DNA of 63,128 nucleotides from Anaerolinea sp. (GTDB lineage: Bacteria > Chloroflexota > Dehalococcoidia > Tepidiformales > Tepidiformaceae). The notes under the pieces are model-generated. The model worked only from the letters and a program-made list of their open reading frames with translations, did no database searches and was not told where the DNA came from. The translations under genes were made by a program, and so were the position numbers. Each line of letters begins with the position of its first letter. The stretch's first letter is position 1. Shown piece after piece: positions 24,183 through 32,872 of the stretch. The stretch spans positions 1 to 63,128 of the forward strand of contig PNKC01000011.1 in NCBI GenBank assembly GCA_013822275.1, in the 5' to 3' direction.

Positions 24183-25145
24183 TCAAAGCGACCGGAGGAA
24201 TCTGACGAGGGCTTCGTTCACGCCGGCCGGGTCTTCTTGCTGGGTCCAGTGGCCAACACCCGGGAGGACGACGCTTTCGCGGAGGTTGGGCACGTTTTCG
24301 GGCAGCGCTTGCACTCCGGCCCCGGCGAACGCCAACACCGGGTCGCGGTCACCGGTGATGAAGAGCGCCGGGACGGTGACCTTTGCTCCGTGCCAGGGCG
24401 CCATGAGTTCCCAGGTGCGGTCCATGTTGCGGTACCAGTTGAGGCCGCCGCGAAAGCCGGTGCGCTTGAACTCGGCGGTGTAGTAGTTGAGGTCGGCCTC
24501 GCTGAGCCATGCCGGGAGACTGGTGGGGTCCTGCATGCCGGTGAGGAAGCCGGTGCCTTCCTTCGGGCGCGACTGGGGTGTTGCCACGGGCGCGGGAATG
24601 CTGCCGGAGGCCGAATAGAGCGTCTTGCGAAGCGTCAGGCGGACATCGGCTTCGAGTTCGGCTTCGGCGCGGCCGGGCTCCTGGAAGTAGAGGATGTAGA
24701 AGAAGGTGTCACCGAAGATGGCCTTGAAGGTTGGCGTTGGGGCCGCGCCGCCCCGAGGCGTGTAGGGGACGCTGAGGGCGGCTACGGCCCGGAACCGGTC
24801 CGGGCGCAGGAGCGCCGCATTCCAGGCGACCGGGGCGCCCCAGTCGTGGCCAACGATGACGGCCTGCTCCTCGCCGAGGGCGTCAAGGAGCCCGGCGATA
24901 TCGCCTACGAGATGAAGCTGGGTGTACTGGTCGATCGCCTCCGGGCGTTCCGTCTGGCCGTAGCCGCGCTGGTCCGGGGCGACGGCGTGGAAGCCGGCAT
25001 CGGCGAGCGCCTGGAGCTGGTGCCGCCAGGAGTACCAGGACTCGGGGAAACCGTGGCAGAGGACGACGAGGGGACCGCTGCCCTGTTCGGCGATGTGCAT
25101 GCGGATGCCGTTGGCCGTGATGAATCGGTGCTGCACGTCAGACAT
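24183..25145 (-). CDS. Alpha/beta hydrolase, epoxide hydrolase-like
   Basis: A 320-residue enzyme. HGFPESWYSWRHQ (oxyanion HGxP), DQRGYGQTERP, the nucleophile in GHDWGAP and the terminal histidine in LPGVGHWTQQE form the epoxide-hydrolase type active site; the lid contains candidate tyrosines (NYYTAEF). The family opens epoxides via an Asp ester. The substrate is not evident. Confidence 0.88.
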   Translation of the reverse strand: MSDVQHRFITANGIRMHIAEQGSGPLVVLCHGFPESWYSWRHQLQALADAGFHAVAPDQRGYGQTERPEAIDQYTQLHLVGDIAGLLDALGEEQAVIVGHDWGAPVAWNAALLRPDRFRAVAALSVPYTPRGGAAPTPTFKAIFGDTFFYILYFQEPGRAEAELEADVRLTLRKTLYSASGSIPAPVATPQSRPKEGTGFLTGMQDPTSLPAWLSEADLNYYTAEFKRTGFRGGLNWYRNMDRTWELMAPWHGAKVTVPALFITGDRDPVLAFAGAGVQALPENVPNLRESVVLPGVGHWTQQEDPAGVNEALVRFLRSL

Positions 25146-25187
25146 GGCTGACCTCCGAAGGGAGACTGGTTTGGCGGAGCCTACAGA

Positions 25188-26252
25188 CTACCAGCCGAGG
25201 GCGCGCTCCACGCTTTCGACTGTGGCATCGGCCTTCGTAACGTCGGGGGCGTACTGGGCGAGGGCCGTATCCGGGTCCTTCAGGCCGTTCCCGGTGAGGA
25301 CGGCGACGGCGCAGCCGCCGTGGGTACGGCCAGCACGGGCAAGCTTCAGCAGGCCGGCCACGCTCGCCGCGCTTGCCGGTTCGACGAAGAGCCCTTCGCG
25401 GCGGGCGAGGAGGGCGTAAGCTTCAAGGATCTCCTCATCCGTGACCGCTTCAATGGCGCCCGAACTCTCATCCCGGGCAGCGACGGCCTGCTTCCAGGAC
25501 GCGGGGTTGCCGATGCGGATCGCGGTGGCGACTGTGTGTGGGTCGGCGACGGGAGCGTTGTTGACGATTGGCGCGGCGCCCGCGGCCTGGAAACCGAACA
25601 TCCTGGGGTGGAGGGTGGCGCGCCCGAGTTCAGCGCATTCACCGAAGCCCTTCCAGTAAGCCGTGATGTTGCCGGCGTTGCCGACCGGGATGGCGAGGAA
25701 ATTGGGCGCATCGCCGAGGGCTTCGCAGATTTCGAAAGCGGCCGTCTTCTGGCCCGCGATCCGGTCCGGGTTCACCGAGTTCACAAGCGCGACCGGATGT
25801 TTGGCGGTGAGTTCGCGCGCCGCGTTGAGGGCGGCATCGAAGTTGCCGCTAACCTCGATGATGCGGGCGCCGAAGGCGATGGCCTGCGCCATCTTGCCGG
25901 CCGCGACCTTTCCGCCCGGGACGAGCACAAAGCAGGCGATGCCGCAGTGGGCCGCGTAGGCGGCGGCGCTGGCGCTGGTGTTCCCCGTGCTGGCACACAT
26001 GATGGCTTTCGCGCCCGATTCAAGGGCCTTCGCGACGGCGACGACCATGCCCCGGTCCTTGAACGAGCCGGTGGGGTTGCAGCTCTCCAGCTTGAACCAG
26101 AGTTCGTCGAGGCCGCAGTCGCCCGCGATGTGGGCGGCGCGGACGAGGGGGGTGGATCCTTCCCCGAGGCTGATGCGGGGGGTTGCGGGAGTGAGGGGGA
26201 GGAAGGAGGCCCAGCGGTGGAGGACGCCGGCGGGCGGCGCGGGTTCGGTCAC
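25188..26252 (-). CDS. thrC: Threonine synthase
   Basis: A 354-residue PLP enzyme converting O-phosphohomoserine to threonine. The PLP lysine is K65 in NPTGSFKDRG; GEGSTPLV, ASTGNTSASAAAYAA and IPVGNAGNITAYWKGF also match. It lies two genes after homoserine dehydrogenase in the same operon, with a coiled-coil gene between; its start overlaps that gene by 4 bp. Confidence 0.95.
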   Translation of the reverse strand: MTEPAPPAGVLHRWASFLPLTPATPRISLGEGSTPLVRAAHIAGDCGLDELWFKLESCNPTGSFKDRGMVVAVAKALESGAKAIMCASTGNTSASAAAYAAHCGIACFVLVPGGKVAAGKMAQAIAFGARIIEVSGNFDAALNAARELTAKHPVALVNSVNPDRIAGQKTAAFEICEALGDAPNFLAIPVGNAGNITAYWKGFGECAELGRATLHPRMFGFQAAGAAPIVNNAPVADPHTVATAIRIGNPASWKQAVAARDESSGAIEAVTDEEILEAYALLARREGLFVEPASAASVAGLLKLARAGRTHGGCAVAVLTGNGLKDPDTALAQYAPDVTKADATVESVERALGW

Positions 26253-27256
26253 GGCTCCTCCGGGGGCCTGAAGGCGTGGAATTTCATTTCGCGCAGTTCC
26301 TGTTCAAGCACCTGGATCTGCTTTCGGCGTTGCTTCTCCTCCATCTGGTTGTACTTGGCGAACTCCGCACGGACGCCATCGACGACCTCGGCGATGTCCC
26401 TCCGGATACCTGCCACGCGCTCTCCCAGGCCGGAGTGGCGGCCTTCGAGGAGGGTGATCTCGCCGTGGACCTTGTCCACCTGGGCGAGCAGTTTCTCCGT
26501 AACTTCCTCGAGTGAGTTGAGACGGGCATCGATGCGGCCGTGTTCCTGCCGCCAGACGCCGACTTCGTCAAGCACTTCCTGGCGAAGGCTGCGTTCGTTG
26601 GCCAGGCCAGCGATGAGGTCCTCATTGCGCTTGACCATTTCACCAACCACCTGGAGGCGCTCGAAGACGACCTCGAAGCGCTCATCCTGGTCCTCGGTGA
26701 GGGTCATCTTGATGCGCTCTTCGAGATCCTTGTTCACTTCAATCGCGCGATCGAGGCGGAGGCCGTACTGCTCGGTGCGCGCTTCGAGTTCGCGCTGACG
26801 CTCGAGTACGATCTGCAGCGACTGGCCGACCTGGGATGTCTGCTGTTGGAGCTGGGAGACATCCGAGCCGACGAGGCCGAGCTGCTGATTCGCGCGTTCG
26901 ATCCGCTTCAGCGCCTCGCTGCGTTCGAGGCGGTCGGCGTCGGCTTCGGCGCGGAGGATGCGGAGGGCGTTTTCGACGTCGGCACGGTTGGCCGCAATCT
27001 GCTGGCGGATGTGCTCGGTACCTTCATCCAGCGAGCGGATCTTTTCGGGGACGCCCTTGAAGGGGACCAGCTTGGGGTCCACTTCGCGGATCGCGCGTTC
27101 GCTGCTGTTGACCTGGTCGGCGATGCTGTGCACCTGGCGGCGAAGCTGGTCGATCTGCTCAAGAGCGCGAGCCTGTTCTTCGCGGGACGCGCGGAGCTGC
27201 TGCTCGAGCCAGGTGATGATTTCGCCGAGGGCCTGGGCCTGCGGTTCAGAGGTCAC
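26249..27256 (-). CDS. Long coiled-coil protein
   Basis: A 335-residue protein with almost continuous heptad patterns from about residue 10 to 330 (for example REEQARALEQIDQLRRQVHS and LEQELREMKFHAF), no signal peptide and no membrane segment. It is wedged between homoserine dehydrogenase (5 bp) and threonine synthase (overlap), a strange place for a structural protein. Function unknown; a scaffolding or cell-division-like role is only a guess. Confidence 0.8.
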   Translation of the reverse strand: MTSEPQAQALGEIITWLEQQLRASREEQARALEQIDQLRRQVHSIADQVNSSERAIREVDPKLVPFKGVPEKIRSLDEGTEHIRQQIAANRADVENALRILRAEADADRLERSEALKRIERANQQLGLVGSDVSQLQQQTSQVGQSLQIVLERQRELEARTEQYGLRLDRAIEVNKDLEERIKMTLTEDQDERFEVVFERLQVVGEMVKRNEDLIAGLANERSLRQEVLDEVGVWRQEHGRIDARLNSLEEVTEKLLAQVDKVHGEITLLEGRHSGLGERVAGIRRDIAEVVDGVRAEFAKYNQMEEKQRRKQIQVLEQELREMKFHAFRPPEEP

Positions 27257-27261
27257 AGCCG

Positions 27262-28602
27262 CTATCCCTCGACGCGCAGGAAGGCGCTCACTCCTGCGAC
27301 GACGGGCAAGGCGGCGATCTCCTGGAGGGCGGAGCGCATGGCGCCTTCGCGGGCGCGATGGGTCATGATCACGAGCTCAGCGGTTTGTTCGTTTGCGTCA
27401 GCTTCCTTTTGGTTGACCGCCGCGATGCTGACGGCGTGGTTTCCGAGCGACTGGGCGATCTGGGCGAGGACACCGGGCTGATCCTTGACGGACACGCGGA
27501 TATAGTAGCGCGTCTCAAGGACTTCGAGGCCGAGGATCGGGACATCGCCCTCCGGGCCCCAGTACTTGCGTTCGCGGTTTCCCTGGACGATGGCGTGGGA
27601 GAGATCCAGCAGGTCGGCAACGACAGCGGAGCTCGTGGGGTCCGCGCCCGCGCCACGGCCCTGGAAGAGCACGGTGCCGGTGAGGTCGCCAACGATCTGG
27701 ACGGCGTTGTAGACGCCATCCACCTTGGCGAGCGGTTCGGACGCGGGGATGAAGGCAGGGGCAACGCGGGCGAGGATGCCGCCTTCGGTGCGTTCGGCGA
27801 TGGCGAGGAGTTTGATGACGTAGCCGAGTTCCTGCGCGTACTGGAAGTCGCGCGCGGTGAGCTTCGTGATGCCTTCGGTGTGGACCTGCGAGGGGCGGAC
27901 GCGGGTACGAAAGCCGAGGGTGGCCATGATCGCGAGCTTGTAGGCCGCATCGTAGCCTTCCACGTCATTCGTGGGGTCTGTTTCGGCGTATCCGAGCTCC
28001 TGGGCGGCAGCCAGGGCCTCCTCGAAGCCGCCACCTCCGGTGGGCTCGATGCCCTGCTGGCGGAGCGCTTCGGCCACCGCCCCGGCGCTGGTCATGCTCG
28101 CCAGGATGTAGTTCGTGGTGCCGTTGATGATCGCGCGGATGGAACTGATCTTGTTGGCGAGCAGGTCGCGGCGCAGGGGGGCAATCAGCGGGATACCCCC
28201 ACCAACGCTTGCTTCGAACATGATGTCCAGGCCACGCTTGTGGGCGTCCGCGAGGAGTTCGGGGCCGGACTTCGCCATCAGTTCCTTGTTTGCGGTGACG
28301 ACGTGCTTGCCGGCGGCCAGGGCCTGGCGGATGAACGTCCCGGCCGGCTCCTCGCCGCCGATGACTTCGACGACGATGTCGATCGACGGGTCAGCGATGA
28401 CAGCATCGACGCTGTCCGTGAGGACGCCGGTGGGCAGTTCCACGGCGCGCCGCTTGGAGATGTCGCGGACGGCCGCGCGACGGACGACGAGGGATGCGCC
28501 GACCTGGCGGGCGAAGTAGTCGCCACGCTCCAGAAGCGCGCGGGCGACGCCGCCGCCGACGACTCCGAGGCCAATGAGGCCGACGCCAATCTCCCGTGTC
28601 AC
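27262..28602 (-). CDS. hom: Homoserine dehydrogenase with ACT domain
   Basis: A 446-residue enzyme reducing aspartate semialdehyde to homoserine. The Rossmann motif GLIGLGVVGGGV is at the N-terminus; VTANKELMAKSG and GGGIPLI, INGTTNYIL, AETDPTNDVEGYDAAYKLAI form the catalytic part; a C-terminal ACT domain (YYIRVSVKDQPGVLAQIAQS) likely gives threonine feedback. It is about 5 bp from neighbours on both sides. Confidence 0.95.
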   Translation of the reverse strand: MTREIGVGLIGLGVVGGGVARALLERGDYFARQVGASLVVRRAAVRDISKRRAVELPTGVLTDSVDAVIADPSIDIVVEVIGGEEPAGTFIRQALAAGKHVVTANKELMAKSGPELLADAHKRGLDIMFEASVGGGIPLIAPLRRDLLANKISSIRAIINGTTNYILASMTSAGAVAEALRQQGIEPTGGGGFEEALAAAQELGYAETDPTNDVEGYDAAYKLAIMATLGFRTRVRPSQVHTEGITKLTARDFQYAQELGYVIKLLAIAERTEGGILARVAPAFIPASEPLAKVDGVYNAVQIVGDLTGTVLFQGRGAGADPTSSAVVADLLDLSHAIVQGNRERKYWGPEGDVPILGLEVLETRYYIRVSVKDQPGVLAQIAQSLGNHAVSIAAVNQKEADANEQTAELVIMTHRAREGAMRSALQEIAALPVVAGVSAFLRVEG

Positions 28603-28606
28603 AGCG

Positions 28607-29617
28607 TCATTCGATGTGGTTCTCGGCCCACTTGATATCGGACGGGTCCAGGCTGCGTTTGATCGTCGTGGTGGCGCGGAGAGCCTCGATGGCCTCCTCC
28701 AGCTTTCGCTCGGCCAGGTCGGTTGTCTGGGCAGTGGTCAGGGCACCTTCGGGATCGCGCTTTTCAATCCTGAAAACCCAGAAGTTGCCATCGACATCAA
28801 CCGGGCCGATGAGCTCGCCGTCAGCCTTGCCTTCCAGGGCGTTGCGAGCCTGTTCGGGAAGGAGCGCCTGGGGGCCCGGGTCGAGAAGGCCATCCTTTTG
28901 GCGGGAGGCGAGGTCCGTGGAGTCCTGCTGGGCGACGGTGCCCATGTCCTCGCCGGCGTTAATCCGGGCGACGACAGCGTCGGCGGCTTCTTTGCTGGGC
29001 GAGAGGACGGCGCGGAGGGTCACCGTCTCGCCGGTGCTGCCGACTTCCTTTTCGTATTCGAGGAGGAGGCGGTCGTGAGCGATCTGCGCCTCCGTGAGGC
29101 GGCGGTAGTTTCCGTCGCTCATCTTGAGGTCCTTGAGCTTCTGGCGGTAGAGCGTGGCGAAGGAGCTTCCACTGCCGCCTACGGGGACACCGAGTTCCAC
29201 GCCGATCTGGTTGGTGATGTCCTGCTCGCTGATGGTGATGCCCTTTTCAGCGGCAAGCTTCAGAGCGAGTGCCTCCTCCTCCAACTTCTGGAGGAGCGCT
29301 TGCTCGAGGAGCGAAGGATTGGTGCCGGAACTCTGATTCAGCTGGGCGAACTGGAAGAGGCGGTCCGTGTAGTACTCAAGAGAGTACTCATCTCCGGCCA
29401 CCGTGAGGACGCTGGAGTTAGGGCGGGCAATGTTCTCGTCGTACCAACGGTAGCCGAGGAGGAAGAGGACGATGACGAGCAGGGCGGCCGACCCGCCGAG
29501 CACCCCGAAGCGGATGTTGCGGTCGGAGAGTCGCACCCCGGCGACACGGCGTTCGTTGCGGGCGTTCGCGCGGGGGCGTGGCCTGGGGAGGCCGGTGGTT
29601 CGTTCTCGGCGTGCCAT
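28607..29617 (-). CDS. Membrane-anchored PpiC/SurA-type peptidyl-prolyl isomerase
   Basis: A 336-residue foldase. A basic N-terminus, one membrane anchor at about 38-60 (FGVLGGSAALLVIVLFLLGY), a SurA-like N-terminal helical region, and a parvulin domain (VTLRAVLSPSKEAADAVVAR, then LPEQARNALEGKADGELIGP) facing outside. It assists folding of exported proteins. The ATG at 29617 begins before the basic stretch; the upstream extension overlaps the rpsR end and is rejected. Confidence 0.85.
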   Translation of the reverse strand: MARRERTTGLPRPRPRANARNERRVAGVRLSDRNIRFGVLGGSAALLVIVLFLLGYRWYDENIARPNSSVLTVAGDEYSLEYYTDRLFQFAQLNQSSGTNPSLLEQALLQKLEEEALALKLAAEKGITISEQDITNQIGVELGVPVGGSGSSFATLYRQKLKDLKMSDGNYRRLTEAQIAHDRLLLEYEKEVGSTGETVTLRAVLSPSKEAADAVVARINAGEDMGTVAQQDSTDLASRQKDGLLDPGPQALLPEQARNALEGKADGELIGPVDVDGNFWVFRIEKRDPEGALTTAQTTDLAERKLEEAIEALRATTTIKRSLDPSDIKWAENHIE

Positions 29618-29651
29618 CGTCGTTTCTTTCGTGGGGCTGGACGCCCCGATG

Positions 29652-29987
29652 TTAGCCGCGCGTGGGGAAGACGCCGGTGTCGCGGATGTGCGCAAGCGTA
29701 TAGGGGAGCATCGCCAGATGGCGGGCTCGCTTGATCGCCGTGCAGACGAGCCGCTGGTGCTTCAGGCAGGCGCCGGTCTTGCGCCGCGGTTCGATCTTGC
29801 CACGGTCGCTGACATACATGCGGATGCGGCCGATGTCTTTGTAGTCGATGCCCTTTACGTGGTCCACGCAGAAGCGGCAGACCTTGCGGCGACCGCCAAA
29901 GCGGCGCGGGGCCGGGCGCGAAGGGCGGTCGCCGCCGTCGCCGCGCTCAGACCGTTCTGGCCGCTCGGATCGTTCTTCGTTACTCAT
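29652..29987 (-). CDS. rpsR: Ribosomal protein S18
   Basis: A 111-residue S18, a bit longer than usual owing to a charged Arg/Glu/Asp N-terminal extension of about 25 residues. The core KVCRFC and [20 protein letters not shown], then [20 protein letters not shown], is clear, including the zinc-type cysteines. A GGAAGGA ribosome site lies about 10 nt upstream, itself able to compete with the hairpin at 30004-30034. Confidence 0.96.
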   Translation of the reverse strand: MSNEERSERPERSERGDGGDRPSRPAPRRFGGRRKVCRFCVDHVKGIDYKDIGRIRMYVSDRGKIEPRRKTGACLKHQRLVCTAIKRARHLAMLPYTLAHIRDTGVFPTRG

Positions 29988-30003
29988 AAACCTGGTTCCT
30001 TCC

Positions 30004-30034
30004 CGATGGGTCTGTCCTTCCGCGGAAGGACCGG
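30004..30034 (-). promoter_or_regulatory. Hairpin leader element upstream of rpsR
   Basis: A perfect 18-bp palindrome (30014-30031, GTCCTTCCG/CGGAAGGAC) is followed on the minus strand by AGACCCATCG. The same 31-nt element, 28 of 31 bases identical, lies at 31136-31166 before rpsF. The 5' arm UCCUUCC could also pair with the rpsR ribosome site GGAAGGA, giving a translational switch. Confidence 0.65.
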
Positions 30035-30060
30035 GGTGGGGGCGGCGGGCCGCCTGTTCG

Positions 30061-30531
30061 TTATTCGAAGGGGAGGTCATCGACGTCGACGTCACCGCCG
30101 GCGTCGGCCCCTGCGCCGGGGGCGGAGTAGCCGCCCTGGCGGCGAGGCTGGCGGGCGCTGCCGTCGCCCCAATCGCCACTTCCACCGCCCTGGCCAGCTT
30201 CGCGGCGTTCGAGGATCTTCAGGTCCTGGGCGATGACCTCGGTCATGTAGTGCTTCACGCCCTGGTCATCGTCCCAACTGCGGGTGGAAAGGCGTCCTTC
30301 AACGTAGAGCTGCTTGCCCTTGGTTACGCTCTGGCTAATGCGTTCGGCGAGAGCCGCCCAGACCACGATGTTGAACCATTCCGTTTCTTCTTTCCACTCT
30401 CCGTCGGCAGCTTTGAAGTTGCGGTTCACAGCAAGGCTGAACTTGGCCTGCGCCGTCCCGTTCGCGAGGTAGCGGAGTTCGGCATCCTTGCCAGCGTTTC
30501 CAATGAGCATGACTTTGTTCAGGCTTGCCAT
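30061..30531 (-). CDS. ssb: Single-stranded DNA-binding protein
   Basis: A 156-residue SSB with an OB fold ([57 protein letters not shown]), a Gly/Gln-rich linker and the protein-interaction tip DDLPFE at the end. It is placed between rpsF and rpsR as in many bacteria. Confidence 0.96.
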   Translation of the reverse strand: MASLNKVMLIGNAGKDAELRYLANGTAQAKFSLAVNRNFKAADGEWKEETEWFNIVVWAALAERISQSVTKGKQLYVEGRLSTRSWDDDQGVKHYMTEVIAQDLKILERREAGQGGGSGDWGDGSARQPRRQGGYSAPGAGADAGGDVDVDDLPFE

Positions 30532-30549
30532 GAGCGTGGGCTCCTGTGG

Positions 30550-31116
30550 TTATTCCGAATCCGGGACGGCGGGTTGGCCGCCAGCAGCTTCGGGAGCGGA
30601 GTCTACCGCAGCAGCAGCCTCCGCGGGCGCCGCGATTGCCTCGGCGGCTGGCTCTTCGGCCGCGGCCGGAGTTTCGGCAACCGCTGCGCTGGGAGCTACC
30701 TCGGCCTCCGCCTCGGCCAGAGCGGCTTCGGGTACTGCCGGCGATTCCGCGGCGGGTTCCACACCTGGCTCGCTGACCGGCGCGGGCGCCATCTGGCGCG
30801 GCTCCCGTGGCGGGACCGGGATGGGCAGCTCGTCCGCGCGGACGATGAGGTGGCGGTAGACGCGCTCATCGATGCGGAGGGTCGCCTCCAGGGGGGCGAC
30901 GGACCCCGGCTCCAGCTCGATCCGGGTGACGATGTAGTCCCCGTCGATGGCGCGGTTGATGGGATACGCCATGCGCCGGCGGCCCCAATGGTCCACCTTC
31001 AGCAGTTTGGCGCCCCGTGATTCGACAAGTGTGGTGAGTTGCTGGACGCTGGCTTCAGGGCCGCCAGCCTCCTGGACGGCCAGGTCATAGACGACCGTCA
31101 GTTCATATTCCCGCAT
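30550..31116 (-). CDS. rpsF: Ribosomal protein S6 with a long acidic/Ala C-terminal extension
   Basis: A 188-residue S6. The first 95 residues (YELTVVYDLAVQEAGG, then KVDHWGRRRMAYPINRAIDG and LRIDERVYRHLIVR) are the S6 fold. The remaining 90 residues are Ala/Glu/Pro rich and low complexity; S6 in most bacteria ends near 95-135. The extension may be tuned like the Glu tail of E. coli S6. First gene of the rpsF-ssb-rpsR run. Confidence 0.93.
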   Translation of the reverse strand: MREYELTVVYDLAVQEAGGPEASVQQLTTLVESRGAKLLKVDHWGRRRMAYPINRAIDGDYIVTRIELEPGSVAPLEATLRIDERVYRHLIVRADELPIPVPPREPRQMAPAPVSEPGVEPAAESPAVPEAALAEAEAEVAPSAAVAETPAAAEEPAAEAIAAPAEAAAAVDSAPEAAGGQPAVPDSE

Positions 31117-31135
31117 GGAGCCTCAATCACCGGGG

Positions 31136-31166
31136 CGATGGGTTTGTCCTTCCAGGGAAGGACCGG
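31136..31166 (-). promoter_or_regulatory. Hairpin leader element upstream of rpsF
   Basis: GTCCTTCC and GGAAGGAC flank two or three bases, and CAAACCCATCG follows on the minus strand, 20 nt before the rpsF start. It is the second copy of the element at 30004-30034. S6 and S18 form a complex that autoregulates rpsF in other bacteria, so the repeated element is a candidate binding site. Confidence 0.65.
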
Positions 31167-31237
31167 CATCCCGGCACGAACGGTAACCGTAGCACCGGCT
31201 GGCTTTGCGCTCAATGCGCTCCGGCGAGGTGGGGCAC

Positions 31238-31274
31238 ACCACCTTGAATAACGCCGCGCCATATTCAAGGTGGT
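31238..31274. promoter_or_regulatory. 13-bp perfect inverted repeat between glyA and rpsF
   Basis: ACCACCTTGAATA (31238-31250) and TATTCAAGGTGGT (31262-31274) are perfect arms around 11 nt. There is no T-run on the minus strand, so it is either a terminator-like hairpin for glyA or an operator for the rpsF operon. Confidence 0.6.
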
Positions 31275-31305
31275 TGGATAACCTCGAATGTGGCATCGGA
31301 CCCGC

Positions 31306-32565
31306 TCAGGAAACGCTCGCGGCGTCCGTGATCCCCGGGACCGGGTAGGCTTTCGCGAACTCCGCCACCTCTGCCCGCACACCTTCACGGACGCCGTCTC
31401 CGTCCGGGTCCTTGAGGACGCGGAGGATCCAGGCGGCCACGCGCTTCATCTCGGCGGCGCCCATATCGCGCGAGGTGAGGGCGGCGGTGCCGATGCGGAG
31501 GCCGCTGGTGATTGCGGCGGAACGCTGGTCGTAGGGGATGGTGTTCTTGTTCGTGATGATACCCGCGCCCTGGAGGGCGTTCTGGGCCTTCAGGCCGCTG
31601 ATCCCCACGGAGTTGCAGTCGGCCAGGATGAGGTGGTTATCCGTGCCGCCCGAAACGAGGCGGAGGCCGCCGGACATCAGACTTTCGGCGAGGACCGTGG
31701 CGTTGGAGATGATCTTCGCCGCGTAGATCTTGAACTCGGGCTTGAGCGCTTCGCCGAAGGCGACCGCTTTGCCGGCGATGGTGTGGAGGTGTGGTCCACC
31801 CTGCGTGCCGGGGAAGACCGCCTTGTCGATGGCCTCCGCGTGTTCGAGCTTCGAAAGGGCGAGTGCGCCGCGCGGGCCGCGGAGCGTCTTGTGGGTGGTA
31901 GTTGTAACGAGGTCGGCGTGCGGGACCGGGGAGGCGTGCACCCCACCAGCGACGAGGCCCGCGATGTGGGACATGTCGACCATGAGGATCGCGCCCGCCG
32001 CCTTCGCGACGGCGGCGAAGGCAGCAAAGTCGATTGCGCGCGGATAAGCGGTCGCCCCGGCAACGATGATCTTCGGCTTCGATTCAAGCGCGAGGCGGCG
32101 GACCTCCGCCATGTCGATGACTTCGGATTCGCGATCGACGGTGTAAGGGACGAAGTGATAGAGCTGGCCGCTGAAGTTGACGGGCGAGCCGTGGGTGAGA
32201 TGGCCGCCCTGGCTGAGCTCCATGCCCATGATCGTGTCGCCAGGGCGGACAAAGGCGAGGTAGGCGGCCATGTTGGCTTCGGCACCGCTGGTGGGCTGGA
32301 CGTTCGCGTGCTCGGCCCCGAACAGTTCGCGTGCGCGGTCGATCGCCAGCTGTTCGAGCCTGTCGCTGTGGACATTGCCCGCGTAGTAGCGCTTGCCCGG
32401 GTAGCCCTCTGCGTACTTGTTGGTGAAGACGGAGCCGGTGGCTTCGAGGACGGCGGCCGAGGCGTAGTTCTCGCTCGCGATCATCTCGAGGGTTTCAACC
32501 TGGCGGACGTGTTCGTCGGCGATGATTGAGGCGACGGCGGGGTCGCGTTCCTGGAGTGCGGACAT
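31306..32565 (-). CDS. glyA: Serine hydroxymethyltransferase
   Basis: A 419-residue PLP enzyme interconverting serine and glycine with tetrahydrofolate. NKYAEGYPGKRYYAGN, ANVQPTSGAEANMA and the PLP lysine site TTTTHKTLRGPRGA are present; full length. GGAGGCC precedes the start and TAGCAT is a possible -10. It supplies one-carbon units linked to the folate genes at 3.6 kb. Confidence 0.97.
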   Translation of the reverse strand: MSALQERDPAVASIIADEHVRQVETLEMIASENYASAAVLEATGSVFTNKYAEGYPGKRYYAGNVHSDRLEQLAIDRARELFGAEHANVQPTSGAEANMAAYLAFVRPGDTIMGMELSQGGHLTHGSPVNFSGQLYHFVPYTVDRESEVIDMAEVRRLALESKPKIIVAGATAYPRAIDFAAFAAVAKAAGAILMVDMSHIAGLVAGGVHASPVPHADLVTTTTHKTLRGPRGALALSKLEHAEAIDKAVFPGTQGGPHLHTIAGKAVAFGEALKPEFKIYAAKIISNATVLAESLMSGGLRLVSGGTDNHLILADCNSVGISGLKAQNALQGAGIITNKNTIPYDQRSAAITSGLRIGTAALTSRDMGAAEMKRVAAWILRVLKDPDGDGVREGVRAEVAEFAKAYPVPGITDAASVS

Positions 32566-32647
32566 GCTGGCCTCCGGCGTGCGCGTGCTGATGGTGTGCG
32601 TCCGATGCTACCAGAGGGCGGGATTGGGAGCAGAGGCGTGGCGGACG

Positions 32648-32872
32648 CTACAGCAGATCCTCGAACTCCAGGAGTGAAAGCCCCGCCTGCTTGAGGATGG
32701 AACCAAATGTGCCGGCAGAGAGCTCGCGCCGTGGGTGCGGGACGATTACGGTGCGCACCCCTTGTCCGATCAGCAGCCGAAGCTTGACGTGGCTTCCCTT
32801 TTGGCTCACCTGCTCGAATCCGGCGCGCTCCAAAGCGCGAAGCGTCTCCCGGCTCGAAGGGAGCCTAGACAA
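32648..32872 (-). CDS. HicA-family toxin
   Basis: A 74-residue dsRBD-like mRNA interferase of the HicA/YcfA family: SSRETLRALERAGFEQVSQK, GSHVKLR with the catalytic histidine, then VPHPRRELSAGTFGSILKQAG. It overlaps the HicB gene by 8 bp and follows it, the reverse of the classic hicAB order. Confidence 0.9.
   Translation of the reverse strand: MSRLPSSRETLRALERAGFEQVSQKGSHVKLRLLIGQGVRTVIVPHPRRELSAGTFGSILKQAGLSLLEFEDLL

Noticed and set aside
27358-28635. A 425-codon plus-strand open frame over hom
   Set aside because: Antisense shadow of homoserine dehydrogenase, without domain or ribosome site.
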